Of a stretch of 64,000 nt of DNA, positions 33,472 to 42,355 are shown piece by piece (the first letter of the stretch is position 1; each line of letters starts with the position of its first letter). Position numbers and translations under genes: made by a program. Where the stretch lies: the NCBI RefSeq assembly GCF_008014695.1, contig NZ_VOXE01000002.1, forward strand, positions 1-64,000, given 5' to 3'. The notes under the pieces are model-generated. The model saw nothing but the letters and a program-made list of their open reading frames with translations, had not been told where the DNA came from and did no database searches. Source of the stretch: Chryseobacterium sp. Lineage in GTDB: Bacteria > Bacteroidota > Bacteroidia > Flavobacteriales > Weeksellaceae.

Positions 33472-36336
33472 TTATTCTCTGTTCTTAACCAAAATCCAAC
33501 CAGTGAATTTCACAGGCGTTTTTGCAGGAGTAGGCTCAGTCCAGTTAATATGATACCAATATGTTCCGGTATGCACTTTTCTGTCGGAAAATTTGCCGTC
33601 CCATCTGTAATTGTTGGTTTTATCACCAATATGTACCAAGTTTCCGTAGCGGTCATAGATGGAGAATTTAAGATCTGTTTTATAGGCAAGGGCACTGTAA
33701 TCTACATAGTCGTTTGAACCGTCACCATTCGGTGTAATTGCATTAACTAAGTTTGGTACAGTTACTTCTACAATAACTGGCTCACAGTCGTAAGTGTCTT
33801 TCACATAGAAGGTGTTCTGACCTCTCGGAAGATTGCTGAAAGTATTTGAATCCTGCCAAACCACATTATCTACCGAGTATTTGTATGGTGGTGTTCCTCC
33901 TGTTACGGTAAGCGTTACTGCATTGTTTACAATGTCAATATTGGTTACAATAGGTCTCGTAACAGCGTGTACAGTAACCGTCTGCACGGTAGGACAACCA
34001 TCAGTAAATAGGGTTACAGTATATACTCCAACTGAAACATTGCTGATCGACTGGGTTGTAGCACCGGTACTCCAGAGGTAAGACTGGAATCCAGGACCTG
34101 CATCCAATGTAGTAGTATCTTCAGCACAGATATATTGATCTACAAGGATTGCTGATTTTTTCGGAGGTTTTACTGTTAAAGTTATTTTAGCAATTCTGAA
34201 ACATCCGCCAGAATTATATACCCTAACAAACACTTCTGAACTTGGAGCAATATAAGTCAAGAAACCCATGATTTGATTCGTTCCGTTGGTCGCATCGGCA
34301 AAAGAAGGGAAATATTCTTTGGTTACCGGAGACTGCAAAGTTACAACAGCTGTTGAAAGGTCAAACTGTCCAGTTGCATTGTTTGTTTCGAGGAAACATG
34401 TGCTTAAAGCCGCATCCTGTACTACTGGATATGGAACTGCAGTAAAATTGACAGTCACCTGTTGGCAGTCAATAAACTCAGGCGCATTTCCGCAGAACTG
34501 GTAAACCAAAGTATCCGGTCCAACATATCCCGAAGTCGGAGTATATGTTATTACTCCAGTTGTAGGGTTAATTACTGCAGTACCGTGTGTTGGCGGTGTT
34601 ACGATGGTTACTGTTGAAGGAACCGGTGTCTGTGTTGAAGAGGTAAATGTTGGTGTAATGGTAATGGCCGCACAAGCCGCTAAATTTGTAGTTGTTTGCA
34701 CCAAACATGTAAAGACTTTATAAATTGGGGTTGTTGCCGGTGGACAGCCTCCTACTGTAACTGTACAGGTATAATCGCCAGCGACAGTTGGAGTATAGGT
34801 ATTTTGTGTAGCGCCGGGAATGGCAACTCCATTCAGGTTCCATTGGTAACTGTCGTAACCATCATCTACTTCAAGAATAATCCCCGGAATACAGTTGCCG
34901 GTTTGTTTTGAAATCACAGGAATCGAGGAAAATCCTGCAAAGTAACCCCCATATCCGGATGTACTGAATCCTCCGTTAATACCAGCAGTTACGGCTTTAC
35001 TGGAAACAATGGTTAAATTATCGGTAACCGTTGGGATGATAAGGCTATACGTTACCCAAGTTGTATTTCCAGTAAGTAAAAATGGCCCCTCAGCAGCAGT
35101 AGGAGGTACTCCATTTACAGTCACAACAGCGCCCGCTTCTGTTAGAATATTTAATTTTACTTGTATACCCGATGGTTTAACACTCGCTCCACCGCCACCT
35201 GTTGGCATTTCGTTTACCTTGCCAATCTCGTCGATCCTTCGTGGTAAAAAGCAGTTTAATGGTGGGATATAGTTGAAACCGCAGGTTGCACTGCTGTTGT
35301 TAACTGAAACCAGTTGGTATAAATAAACATTCTTTGATGTACTGATGAACATGTTTTCATGTCCTGATCCTTGTGTAATATAATTGCTTCCTGAAATTCT
35401 GTACCACTGACCCTGATTTAAGGTTGCAACCGCTGTTCCAGCTCCATTCAGAAATACCTGGGTATTATCTTCAGTAGCAATTACGATTCCACCTTCCAGG
35501 TCATCTGCTGTGGCTGATCTGGTTCTTACCATTGCAAAAGTACTTCCCAGTCTTTCTACAGGTACCGATTGATCTAAAATCTCATCTGACCCGGCCGAAG
35601 TATTTGCTCCAAAATTACCGTTAATATTTCCGTTAGTGAGCGTAATAGGCTTGTCAGCAACTATTTTAGCTCCCATAAATGGGGCAGCGCCTCCTGCAGA
35701 ACCGGCAAAAATAAAAGATTCGCCTCTATTCAACGTAAAAGTATGGGTGGTAGTACCGGCAGGAACATTGCCGCCAAGAAATGTCACACCCGGATTCCAT
35801 GTGGCGGTTACAACAGTATTGTTTTCGGTTGCCAAAACTCCGGCAGTAAAGTTGTTTCCGCTTATAACAGCAGTAGAAGGGGTGTTGGCCACAAAAAATT
35901 CTTTGCCTATTCCCGCTTTACCCTTACTGGTAAGAATTTCTGCATGCGTAGTGCTGCTTGCTATTCTTAGGGTACAGTAAAATGGTTTGGTGGCGTTCAA
36001 ATATACTCCCCGGGTAGTCTTTGTAAAATTCAGTCCTGCATTATTAATAGAAATATTCGCCACAGGAATGATGAAAGTTTGAGGACTTCCTTTGCTGATG
36101 TTAACAGTACCAAGAACAACTTGAATTGGGGGATTGACTGGATTGACCGGATCAACAGTGTAACCGTAGATGGTAACCGGAAATGAAGTGACGGAATCGG
36201 TAGATAAATATACCGATCTTCCTGTCAGTGATGTTGATTCATAGAAGGGCGCTATCCAATGTTCTGTATCTCTTTGTGCGGATAAATTTCCAATGGACAA
36301 AAAGAAAATAGTGAGTAAGAGTAAAAATTTTTTCAT
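33472..36336 (-). CDS. Giant T9SS type-B secreted protein (no repeat module)
   Basis: 954 residues. Signal peptide about 1-20, IgGFc-binding-like N-terminal domain (about 22-480, 'TEHWIAPF', LATENNTVVTATW, GAKIVADKPITLTNGNINGN), Ig-like YQWNLNGVAIPGATQNTYTP and a Big_9-like domain (TPPTHGTAVINPTTGVITYT). A short segment LDAGPGFQSYLWSTGATTQS is the tail of the module, but the double CDxNLDG part is missing. The T9SS type-B domain is VNAITPNGDGSNDYVDYSAL ... YDRYGNLV ... GWILVKNRE. Own promoter and terminator. Role likely surface adhesion or binding; ligand unknown. Confidence 0.9.
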   Translation of the reverse strand: MKKFLLLLTIFFLSIGNLSAQRDTEHWIAPFYESTSLTGRSVYLSTDSVTSFPVTIYGYTVDPVNPVNPPIQVVLGTVNISKGSPQTFIIPVANISINNAGLNFTKTTRGVYLNATKPFYCTLRIASSTTHAEILTSKGKAGIGKEFFVANTPSTAVISGNNFTAGVLATENNTVVTATWNPGVTFLGGNVPAGTTTHTFTLNRGESFIFAGSAGGAAPFMGAKIVADKPITLTNGNINGNFGANTSAGSDEILDQSVPVERLGSTFAMVRTRSATADDLEGGIVIATEDNTQVFLNGAGTAVATLNQGQWYRISGSNYITQGSGHENMFISTSKNVYLYQLVSVNNSSATCGFNYIPPLNCFLPRRIDEIGKVNEMPTGGGGASVKPSGIQVKLNILTEAGAVVTVNGVPPTAAEGPFLLTGNTTWVTYSLIIPTVTDNLTIVSSKAVTAGINGGFSTSGYGGYFAGFSSIPVISKQTGNCIPGIILEVDDGYDSYQWNLNGVAIPGATQNTYTPTVAGDYTCTVTVGGCPPATTPIYKVFTCLVQTTTNLAACAAITITPTFTSSTQTPVPSTVTIVTPPTHGTAVINPTTGVITYTPTSGYVGPDTLVYQFCGNAPEFIDCQQVTVNFTAVPYPVVQDAALSTCFLETNNATGQFDLSTAVVTLQSPVTKEYFPSFADATNGTNQIMGFLTYIAPSSEVFVRVYNSGGCFRIAKITLTVKPPKKSAILVDQYICAEDTTTLDAGPGFQSYLWSTGATTQSISNVSVGVYTVTLFTDGCPTVQTVTVHAVTRPIVTNIDIVNNAVTLTVTGGTPPYKYSVDNVVWQDSNTFSNLPRGQNTFYVKDTYDCEPVIVEVTVPNLVNAITPNGDGSNDYVDYSALAYKTDLKFSIYDRYGNLVHIGDKTNNYRWDGKFSDRKVHTGTYWYHINWTEPTPAKTPVKFTGWILVKNRE

Positions 36337-36359
36337 AAATAATCAGCTTTACATTTCTA

Positions 36360-36367
36360 CAAATTTA
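36360..36367 (-). promoter_or_regulatory. -7 element TAAATTTG of the 954-residue T9SS gene
   Basis: TTAAATTTGT on the minus strand, 23 bp before the ATG at 36336. Confidence 0.5.
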
Positions 36368-36514
36368 ATAAAATTTCTTAATCACTGTTCAAAAAAATTA
36401 CGAATTCTCATATTGTGTTCATTTTTTACATTTTAAAAGGGCTTTAATTGCTTAATTTTCATTAATACTAATGTATAAACCCAGTAGTTCGAGATTTTTT
36501 GTACATCAATTAAA

Positions 36515-36539
36515 AAACCGGAAGTAATACTCCCGGTTT
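36515..36539 (-). terminator. Terminator after the 1369-residue T9SS gene
   Basis: AAACCGGAAGT pairs with ACTCCCGGTTT (one mismatch), T run on the minus strand. Confidence 0.7.
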
Positions 36540-36550
36540 ATATAAATTAC

Positions 36551-39500
36551 TTATTCTCTGTTCTTGACAAGAATCCAGCCGGAGTAGGATACCGGAAGTT
36601 TAGTGTCTGGTTCGGTCCATTTCAGAAGATACCAATAGGTTCCGGTATTCAGCGGGCGGCCTCCGATTTTTCCGTCCCATTCATAGATTCCTTTTTTCGA
36701 AACGTAGATTGGTGCTCCATAACGGTCATAGATCTGAATGGTTACATCATTTTTAATCCTTAGATCCGAATAATCAAGAACATCATTGATCCCGTCTCCG
36801 TTTGGAGTAATAGCATTAATGATGTTGAAGACCAGGAAATCTTTTTTAACAGGTGCACAGTTTTCCGCAGCTATAACAAAAACAGTATGAGTACCCATCG
36901 ATAAACCGGTAAATACGTTGGACAGCTGGTACGTAACTCCATCCAAAGAATACTGATATGGGGGAGTTCCTCCGGAAACGTTGATGGTCGCTGTTAATCC
37001 GTTAAGGTCGATACTCGTAATGACAGGTAAAGGTGCTGCCAGTACATTCACAAACTGCCGGTAAACACATCCGTTAAAACCTAAATCTACCCAATAGCTT
37101 CCTACACCAACCGTTATAGATTGAGTTGTAGCACCATTGTTCCAAAGATAACTTGAAAAGCCGGGGCCTGCATCCAGAACCGTTTGTTCGTTTGAGCAGA
37201 TCGTTTGGTCTGTAAGCGTAGTAGATGCTTTCGGCGACTTCACAGTAATGGTGAGTTTGGCGGTATTCGGACAGCTGGTCGGACTCTGAAATCTGACATA
37301 AAATATTCCGGAAGTCGTAATTGTCTGATTAGCTGCGACAGCGCCGGTTCCGGACTGTGCATTGGCCAAGGTAGTGTAAAAAGTGAGGGTTACATTTGGA
37401 TCGGCGGTAAACAGATTTTTATAACTGTTTAAGTTAACCGCTTCAGAACCGTTTAAATCTGCATCACAAACCTCTGCTGTAGCATTGGCTGTTATTAACG
37501 GGATCTTGTTACCGAGCGTAAAATTAATCTGGCCTGTCGCGGGCGGACAGTTCCCTGTTAAAGCGTCAACCCTTACATAAACTGTTGTAGGCGCAGTGTA
37601 ACTCCAGTTATTCGGTAGGGTATTGTTATTGCCGGCGGCAGCATCAGCCGCATTAAGGTAATATCTTACATTGAAATTTGCAGAATTGGTAACAATCTGC
37701 GGAGTAATGTTAGAGAAATTCACCAGAATAATCCCGTCGAAGTTATCATCACAAAGGCTGCTGTTGAAGTTTGAAACCGTAAGATTTGGCGCTGCCACAC
37801 CGGTTACAGTAACCAGCTGATGATAAACACATCCGTTGAAAGTAAGGTCAACAAAATAATTTCCGGGACCCACGGTAATGGTTTGAGTCGTTGCACCTGT
37901 ACTCCATAAATAACCGTCGAATCCGGTTCCCGCATCCAAAACTGTAGTGGAGGTGGAACAGATGGTCTGGTCATTTAAAACCAGCGACTTTTTTGGTGAT
38001 TTTAAATTCACCGTAAGTTTTGCAACATCAGAACAGGCAGTTGCACTCTGAAATCTGATATAAAAAACGCCGCCGGCTGCCGTAATAGTTTGTGTTGCAG
38101 AAACCGGAGCGGTTGCATTCTGCGCGTTAGCCAGTGTATTGTAAAATGTTAACGAAACGGCAGGATCTGCAGTGAAGAAAGGTTTGTAATTGTTAAGGTC
38201 AACAGTTTCTGAACCATCAAGATTATTGTCGCAGACAGATGTGATTGTTTCAACTGTCAAGAGCGGTGTTTTAGGAGCAATCTGAAAGTTGATCTGACCA
38301 AAGACGGAAGGACAGTTCCCTGTAATAGTGTCCACCCGTACATAAACAATGGTGTTTGCACTGTAGCTCCAGTTGTTAGGGAGCGTATTGTTGTTTCCGG
38401 CATTTGCATCTGCCTGATTAAGGTAATAACGGACCGTAAAACTTGCTGCATTATTAACAATGGCCGGAGTAATGAGAGAAAAATCTACAGGAATAATCCC
38501 GTCCAGATTTTCATCACAGATGGAAGCGTTATAATTTGCAGTATTGATGTTCGGAGATGGATTAACACTCAGCTGAATAGTAGTGGTCTTTGAACAGCCG
38601 AATGAAGAGGTAACCTTTACATAAACAGTTCCCGCAACTGCCGTGTAAGAACCAGGAGGGGAAATTTGATTTGTTAATGCAGCATCAGTATAATAGGTAG
38701 CGTTAATTCCGGCATCGGGCGAAACACTTGCCGAAGTAAGATCAAAAGACCCTCCCCCGTCAGCATTGGCGCAAGAGGTGAGAGCGGCAGTTAGTACCTG
38801 AACCACATCAATATTCAAATTAATTCTAAAATATTCAAATGAGGCAGGATTTCCGTTTCCTTCAATGTAATAAATGAAAGTATCCGTCGCGTCAGCTGTA
38901 AGACCCGGATTTGGAGTGTAAGTGATTTGTCCTGTTGTATTGTTTACGGTTGCCGTTCCGTTTAGAGGCTGCAAAATAATGGCAGTACTTGCAGGAACGA
39001 TTGTTTGAGTAGAATTGGTAAAAGCAGGCGTAATAACTTTGGTATTACATGAACCGATATTGTAAACCGTGGTTGTAATTGGTGGGCAAAGGTTATAAAT
39101 AAAGGGGTCGGTCAATTTCGATTCGCAGTTAAGTTTGGTAATTAAACAGGTATAAGCGCCCGCTCCGTACAGTTCCGGATTAATAAAGTAGGTTGTCGCT
39201 CCCGGAATTGGACTCCCGTTTAAATTCCACTGGTAGGTATCATAACTGTTATCTACTTGAAGAAGCACTCCTGCATAACAGTCCCCTGTTTTCACAATGA
39301 CGGGAACTGAAGAAAATCCCGCAAAATAACCGCCGTAACCCACGGCTCCACTTCCTGCTGCAATACCTGCCGTAACCGATTTTGTAGAATTCACGGTAAT
39401 GTTTCCCGTAATATTCGGAACGGAGTAGGTCACCCAGGACGGATTTCCGGTAACAGGATATGGTCCGTTTGCCGCTGGAATAGCGGCCCCGTTTACCGTA

Positions 39501-40660
39501 ACAGCAGCCCCTGTTTGTGTAATGATATTCAGTTTTGTGTTGTAAGTTGTTCCGCCCAGTTGGTTGATGAAACCAATTTCATCAATCTTATTGGGAAGAA
39601 AACAGCTTAAGGGCGGAATGTAATTGAAGCCTCCCGAAGGATATACGTTTCCGGATGAAGTTCCGGCAAGGAGCTGATAGACGTAAGCGTTTTGCGAGGT
39701 ATGGATGCTTACATTATAATGGCCGTTTCCCTGATTAACATAACTGGATCCCGGAATGTAAGTGTATTCTCCGGTATTTAAAGTGATTCCCGTCGGAACG
39801 CCATTCACTGTAATTTGGGTGTTGTTTTGAGTGGCAACAATAAGTACAGTTTCCATTCCTGAAGTTATTGGACCGTTGCCTTTTACCACAACAAAATCGC
39901 TCCCCAGTCTTTCAACCGGTACCGACTGGTCCATCAGAATATCATTATTTGTAAAATTGAAATTGGTATAAATGCCGTTGAAATTACCGTTCGTTACAGA
40001 AATCTGCTTGTCGGCTACTATTTTAGCACCAATTAGCCCGTCCATGTTAGCAGAAGAATCCACACTGATGGCATCAATAATATAGGATTGACCTTTGTTA
40101 AGTATCGTTGTTTTTGTGGGTGAAGAAGTGCCGTCAGAAAAAACCACGGCCGGATTGTATCCAGAAATTGTAACGGTGGTATTGTCCTCTGTTGCGGTGA
40201 TGCCGATGGTTGCATTTACATAGTCGGCGGCACCGGTATTGGCCGCCATTGCTGCGTAAAAAGTTTTACCCAAACCTGCCAGACCTTTTGAAGTAATGAT
40301 TTCAGCATGGTTAGTGATGGCAAAACGGTAATTGGCAAAAAATTTCTTCGGTCCTTTTACATTAATCCCTTTGGCAACAGGAGTAAAGAGTTCCGACTGC
40401 GAAACAGCCATCATAAAATTTCCGGGAATACTCACTTCTGCCGGGCTGCCTTTACTGATCTGTACGGAATTAAAAAGTACATTATTGTTAAAGATATCGA
40501 CTGTAAAAGGAACTGTTTCGTTCGTTGAAAGATATAGATTACTCTCAAGATTACTGGTGCCGGCGCTGGCCGACATCGGAGCAAACCAGTGGTCTGTATC
40601 CAGCTGTGTATAACCAAAAACCCAGAAAAATGATAAAATTATAGTAATGATTTTTTTCAT
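36551..40660 (-). CDS. Giant T9SS type-B secreted protein (two repeat modules)
   Basis: 1369 residues. Signal peptide about 1-18, IgGFc-binding-like domain (about 20-455), Ig-like YQWNLNGSPIPGATTYFI (about 477-494), and a Big_9-like domain (about 555-620). Two tandem ~255-residue modules follow (about 704-957 and 960-1212), each with two C-D-x-N-x-D/N-G motifs, 'NNNTLPNNWSY', 'VYVRVD', and a LDAGxGF..YLW..GATTQ segment. C-terminal T9SS type-B domain about 1275-1369 (INAITPNGDGINDVLDYSDL ... GWILVKNRE). The Asp/Asn-rich CDxNLDG loops look like Ca2+-binding turns. First of the three by promoter order. Confidence 0.92.
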   Translation of the reverse strand: MKKIITIILSFFWVFGYTQLDTDHWFAPMSASAGTSNLESNLYLSTNETVPFTVDIFNNNVLFNSVQISKGSPAEVSIPGNFMMAVSQSELFTPVAKGINVKGPKKFFANYRFAITNHAEIITSKGLAGLGKTFYAAMAANTGAADYVNATIGITATEDNTTVTISGYNPAVVFSDGTSSPTKTTILNKGQSYIIDAISVDSSANMDGLIGAKIVADKQISVTNGNFNGIYTNFNFTNNDILMDQSVPVERLGSDFVVVKGNGPITSGMETVLIVATQNNTQITVNGVPTGITLNTGEYTYIPGSSYVNQGNGHYNVSIHTSQNAYVYQLLAGTSSGNVYPSGGFNYIPPLSCFLPNKIDEIGFINQLGGTTYNTKLNIITQTGAAVTVNGAAIPAANGPYPVTGNPSWVTYSVPNITGNITVNSTKSVTAGIAAGSGAVGYGGYFAGFSSVPVIVKTGDCYAGVLLQVDNSYDTYQWNLNGSPIPGATTYFINPELYGAGAYTCLITKLNCESKLTDPFIYNLCPPITTTVYNIGSCNTKVITPAFTNSTQTIVPASTAIILQPLNGTATVNNTTGQITYTPNPGLTADATDTFIYYIEGNGNPASFEYFRINLNIDVVQVLTAALTSCANADGGGSFDLTSASVSPDAGINATYYTDAALTNQISPPGSYTAVAGTVYVKVTSSFGCSKTTTIQLSVNPSPNINTANYNASICDENLDGIIPVDFSLITPAIVNNAASFTVRYYLNQADANAGNNNTLPNNWSYSANTIVYVRVDTITGNCPSVFGQINFQIAPKTPLLTVETITSVCDNNLDGSETVDLNNYKPFFTADPAVSLTFYNTLANAQNATAPVSATQTITAAGGVFYIRFQSATACSDVAKLTVNLKSPKKSLVLNDQTICSTSTTVLDAGTGFDGYLWSTGATTQTITVGPGNYFVDLTFNGCVYHQLVTVTGVAAPNLTVSNFNSSLCDDNFDGIILVNFSNITPQIVTNSANFNVRYYLNAADAAAGNNNTLPNNWSYTAPTTVYVRVDALTGNCPPATGQINFTLGNKIPLITANATAEVCDADLNGSEAVNLNSYKNLFTADPNVTLTFYTTLANAQSGTGAVAANQTITTSGIFYVRFQSPTSCPNTAKLTITVKSPKASTTLTDQTICSNEQTVLDAGPGFSSYLWNNGATTQSITVGVGSYWVDLGFNGCVYRQFVNVLAAPLPVITSIDLNGLTATINVSGGTPPYQYSLDGVTYQLSNVFTGLSMGTHTVFVIAAENCAPVKKDFLVFNIINAITPNGDGINDVLDYSDLRIKNDVTIQIYDRYGAPIYVSKKGIYEWDGKIGGRPLNTGTYWYLLKWTEPDTKLPVSYSGWILVKNRE
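37025..38551 (-). repeat. Tandem 765-bp module duplication inside T9SS gene
   Basis: Residues 704-957 (about 37790-38551) and 960-1212 (about 37025-37783) align with a 255-residue offset (C715/C970, C810/C1065), shifting to 254 after one single-residue gap (W919/W1173). The NNTLPNNWSY and GNCP segments are almost identical. Confidence 0.9.
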
Positions 40661-40679
40661 AATAAAAAAGAAAGGGTGA

Positions 40680-40687
40680 CAAATTTA
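40680..40687 (-). promoter_or_regulatory. -7 element TAAATTTG of the 1369-residue T9SS gene
   Basis: TTAAATTTGT on the minus strand, 19 bp before the ATG at 40660. Confidence 0.5.
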
Positions 40688-40718
40688 ATCATTAATTACC
40701 AATATTATACAAAAAAAA

Positions 40719-40743
40719 TCTCCGTGAAAATTTTTCACGGAGA
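40719..40743 (-). terminator. Terminator after tsf
   Basis: TCTCCGTGAAA pairs perfectly with TTTCACGGAGA, with a long T run on the minus strand. Confidence 0.82.
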
Positions 40744-40766
40744 CCATATTTTAAAGCGAATTCTGC

Positions 40767-41588
40767 TTAGGTTAGGCTTACTCTTACAAAGCCCATTACT
40801 TTAAGATCTGCATTTACTGATTTTACATAATCTGCAACAGATACACTTCCGTCTTTAATAAACGCCTGGTGAACCAAAGTATTGTCTTTATAGAACTTCT
40901 GCATTTTACCTTTCAGAATATTGTCGATGATATTGGCAGGCTTACCTTCTTTCGTAAGGATGTCTCTTTCAATTTCCAATTCTCTGTCGATTGTTTCCTG
41001 AGAAACCATTGTTTCATCCAAAGCAATGGGATTCATTGCAGCTACCTGCATTGAAACTGCTTTTGCCGCTTCTTCGGCACCGCTTACGTTAGCAGAAAGT
41101 GAAGTGATGGCAGCAATTTTGTTTCCTGCGTGAATGTATGCTCCTAAAAATGGCCCTTCAATTTTTTCGAAAGATCCGATTTCAATTTTCTCACCAATTA
41201 CACCGGTCTGTTCAATCAGTTTTTCAGCAACAGTAGATCCCTGGAAATCAGCAGCAAGAAATTCTTCTTTTGATTTACCAAGAGCGGTTTCAGCCAAATC
41301 GTGCGCCAATTTAACGAAATCGTCATTTTTTGCAACAAAGTCAGTTTCACAGTTCAAAGCGATGATCACACCATGAGTATTGTCTCCGTTAACTTTAGCA
41401 ATCACTGCACCTTCAGAAGATTCTCTGTCAGCTCTGTTTGCTGCAACTTTCTGTCCTTTTTTCCTAAGGATTTCAATTGCTTTTTCGAAGTCTCCTTCTG
41501 CCTCAACCAAAGCTTTTTTGCAGTCCATCATCCCTGCACCTGTCGTGTTTCTTAGTTTAGCTACATCTGCAGCAACTGGTGTATACAT
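40767..41588 (-). CDS. tsf: Elongation factor Ts
   Basis: 273 residues. Guanine nucleotide exchange factor for EF-Tu. N-terminal UBA-like VAKLRNTTGAGMMDCKKAL, then EAEGDFEKAIEILRKKG, core INCETDFVAKNDDFVKLAHD-type motif (here ALNCETDFVAKNDDF), and C-terminal core. Normal length. It is separated from rpsB by 14 kb and reversed, with its own promoter and terminator, so it must be expressed independently of S2 here. Confidence 0.96.
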   Translation of the reverse strand: MYTPVAADVAKLRNTTGAGMMDCKKALVEAEGDFEKAIEILRKKGQKVAANRADRESSEGAVIAKVNGDNTHGVIIALNCETDFVAKNDDFVKLAHDLAETALGKSKEEFLAADFQGSTVAEKLIEQTGVIGEKIEIGSFEKIEGPFLGAYIHAGNKIAAITSLSANVSGAEEAAKAVSMQVAAMNPIALDETMVSQETIDRELEIERDILTKEGKPANIIDNILKGKMQKFYKDNTLVHQAFIKDGSVSVADYVKSVNADLKVMGFVRVSLT

Positions 41589-41619
41589 ATTATTATTTTT
41601 ATAATTTTATATTATGTTT

Positions 41620-41647
41620 GGCTCTGTTTTTGAGCCTTGCAAAGATA
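41620..41647 (-). promoter_or_regulatory. tsf promoter with 5'-terminal hairpin
   Basis: TATCTTTG (41640-41647, minus strand) is followed about 4 nt on by GGCTC-7 nt-GAGCC (41620-41636). The stem would begin at or next to +1 and form the very 5' end of the mRNA. Confidence 0.5.
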
Positions 41648-41725
41648 ATAAATTTAATGCAAACTAAAAACAGCGTTTTTGCGTTATTTTAGAACTTCAC
41701 TATTCCAACACCTACTTCACAATCA

Positions 41726-42322
41726 ATGAAAAAAATATTTTATTTCTTCTTTATACTGATGTTTTCTTTTGCCTGTTCGCAGACAAAAGGAAAGCCAAAA
41801 ACAACAAAAGTCACGCAGATTACCGCTGAGCAGGCCGAACAGAGCAATGATCCCCAAGTCATCGCGGGTTTTTTGAAAGCAAATCCGACCCATCCGAAGG
41901 TTGCCTATCTGAAGAGTAAAATTGTCACCCTCATTACCGCCGGAAACAATACGGCTGCGAAACCAACCATAAAACCGCTGACGAAGGCCGGCCTTAAAAC
42001 AGCCATTAAAAAAGACATTTCTAAGGATGGGGTTAATGATAAAAATAAAAAAACGGCTGCGGTACTCAACCATCTTTTCAATAACGATGGCAACAAAAGT
42101 GAGGCATATGTAAATATCGTCAACAAGTCAAAATGCAACCTCGTGGTTAAATTTTCCGGAAAAAGATATTATAACCTGGATGTTCCGGCTAAAAATCAAA
42201 ATTTCATTCTGATCGAAAAAGGAAAATATGTTTTAACTACAAGTGTGTGCGATGCGAAATATACCTCTTCAAAAAATATCAGTAAAGATATCGTGATATC
42301 ACTAAATACAAGTGAGCTGTAA
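41726..42322 (+). CDS. DUF6759-like lipoprotein D
   Basis: 198 residues. Lipobox signal 'FFILMFSFACSQTKG'. One HP motif (VIAGFLKANPTHPKVAYLKS, about 50-69), a basic linker, and the shared C-terminal domain (about 115-198): AAVLNHLFNNDGNKSEAYVN, NKSKCNLVVKFSG, YYNLDVPAKNQNFILIEKGK and 'SVCDAKYTSSKNI'. It lies 137 bp from tsf and diverges from it. If the 26.7-41.6 kb segment is inverted back, copies C, B and D would stand together in one orientation. Ends in a bidirectional terminator shared with accA. Confidence 0.75.
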   Translation: MKKIFYFFFILMFSFACSQTKGKPKTTKVTQITAEQAEQSNDPQVIAGFLKANPTHPKVAYLKSKIVTLITAGNNTAAKPTIKPLTKAGLKTAIKKDISKDGVNDKNKKTAAVLNHLFNNDGNKSEAYVNIVNKSKCNLVVKFSGKRYYNLDVPAKNQNFILIEKGKYVLTTSVCDAKYTSSKNISKDIVISLNTSEL

Positions 42323-42324
42323 TA

Positions 42325-42353
42325 AAAAAGCTTAAGAAATTCTTAAGCTTTTT
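42325..42353. terminator. Bidirectional terminator between lipoprotein D and accA
   Basis: AAAAAGCTTAAGAA and TTCTTAAGCTTTTT are perfect complements around one base; A/T runs on both sides suit both convergent genes. Confidence 0.8.
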
Positions 42354-42355
42354 AT

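Noticed and set aside
29950-40660. CRISPR-like or satellite array suggested by repeated segments
   Set aside because: The repeats are protein modules of hundreds of residues kept in frame, not short direct repeats with spacers.
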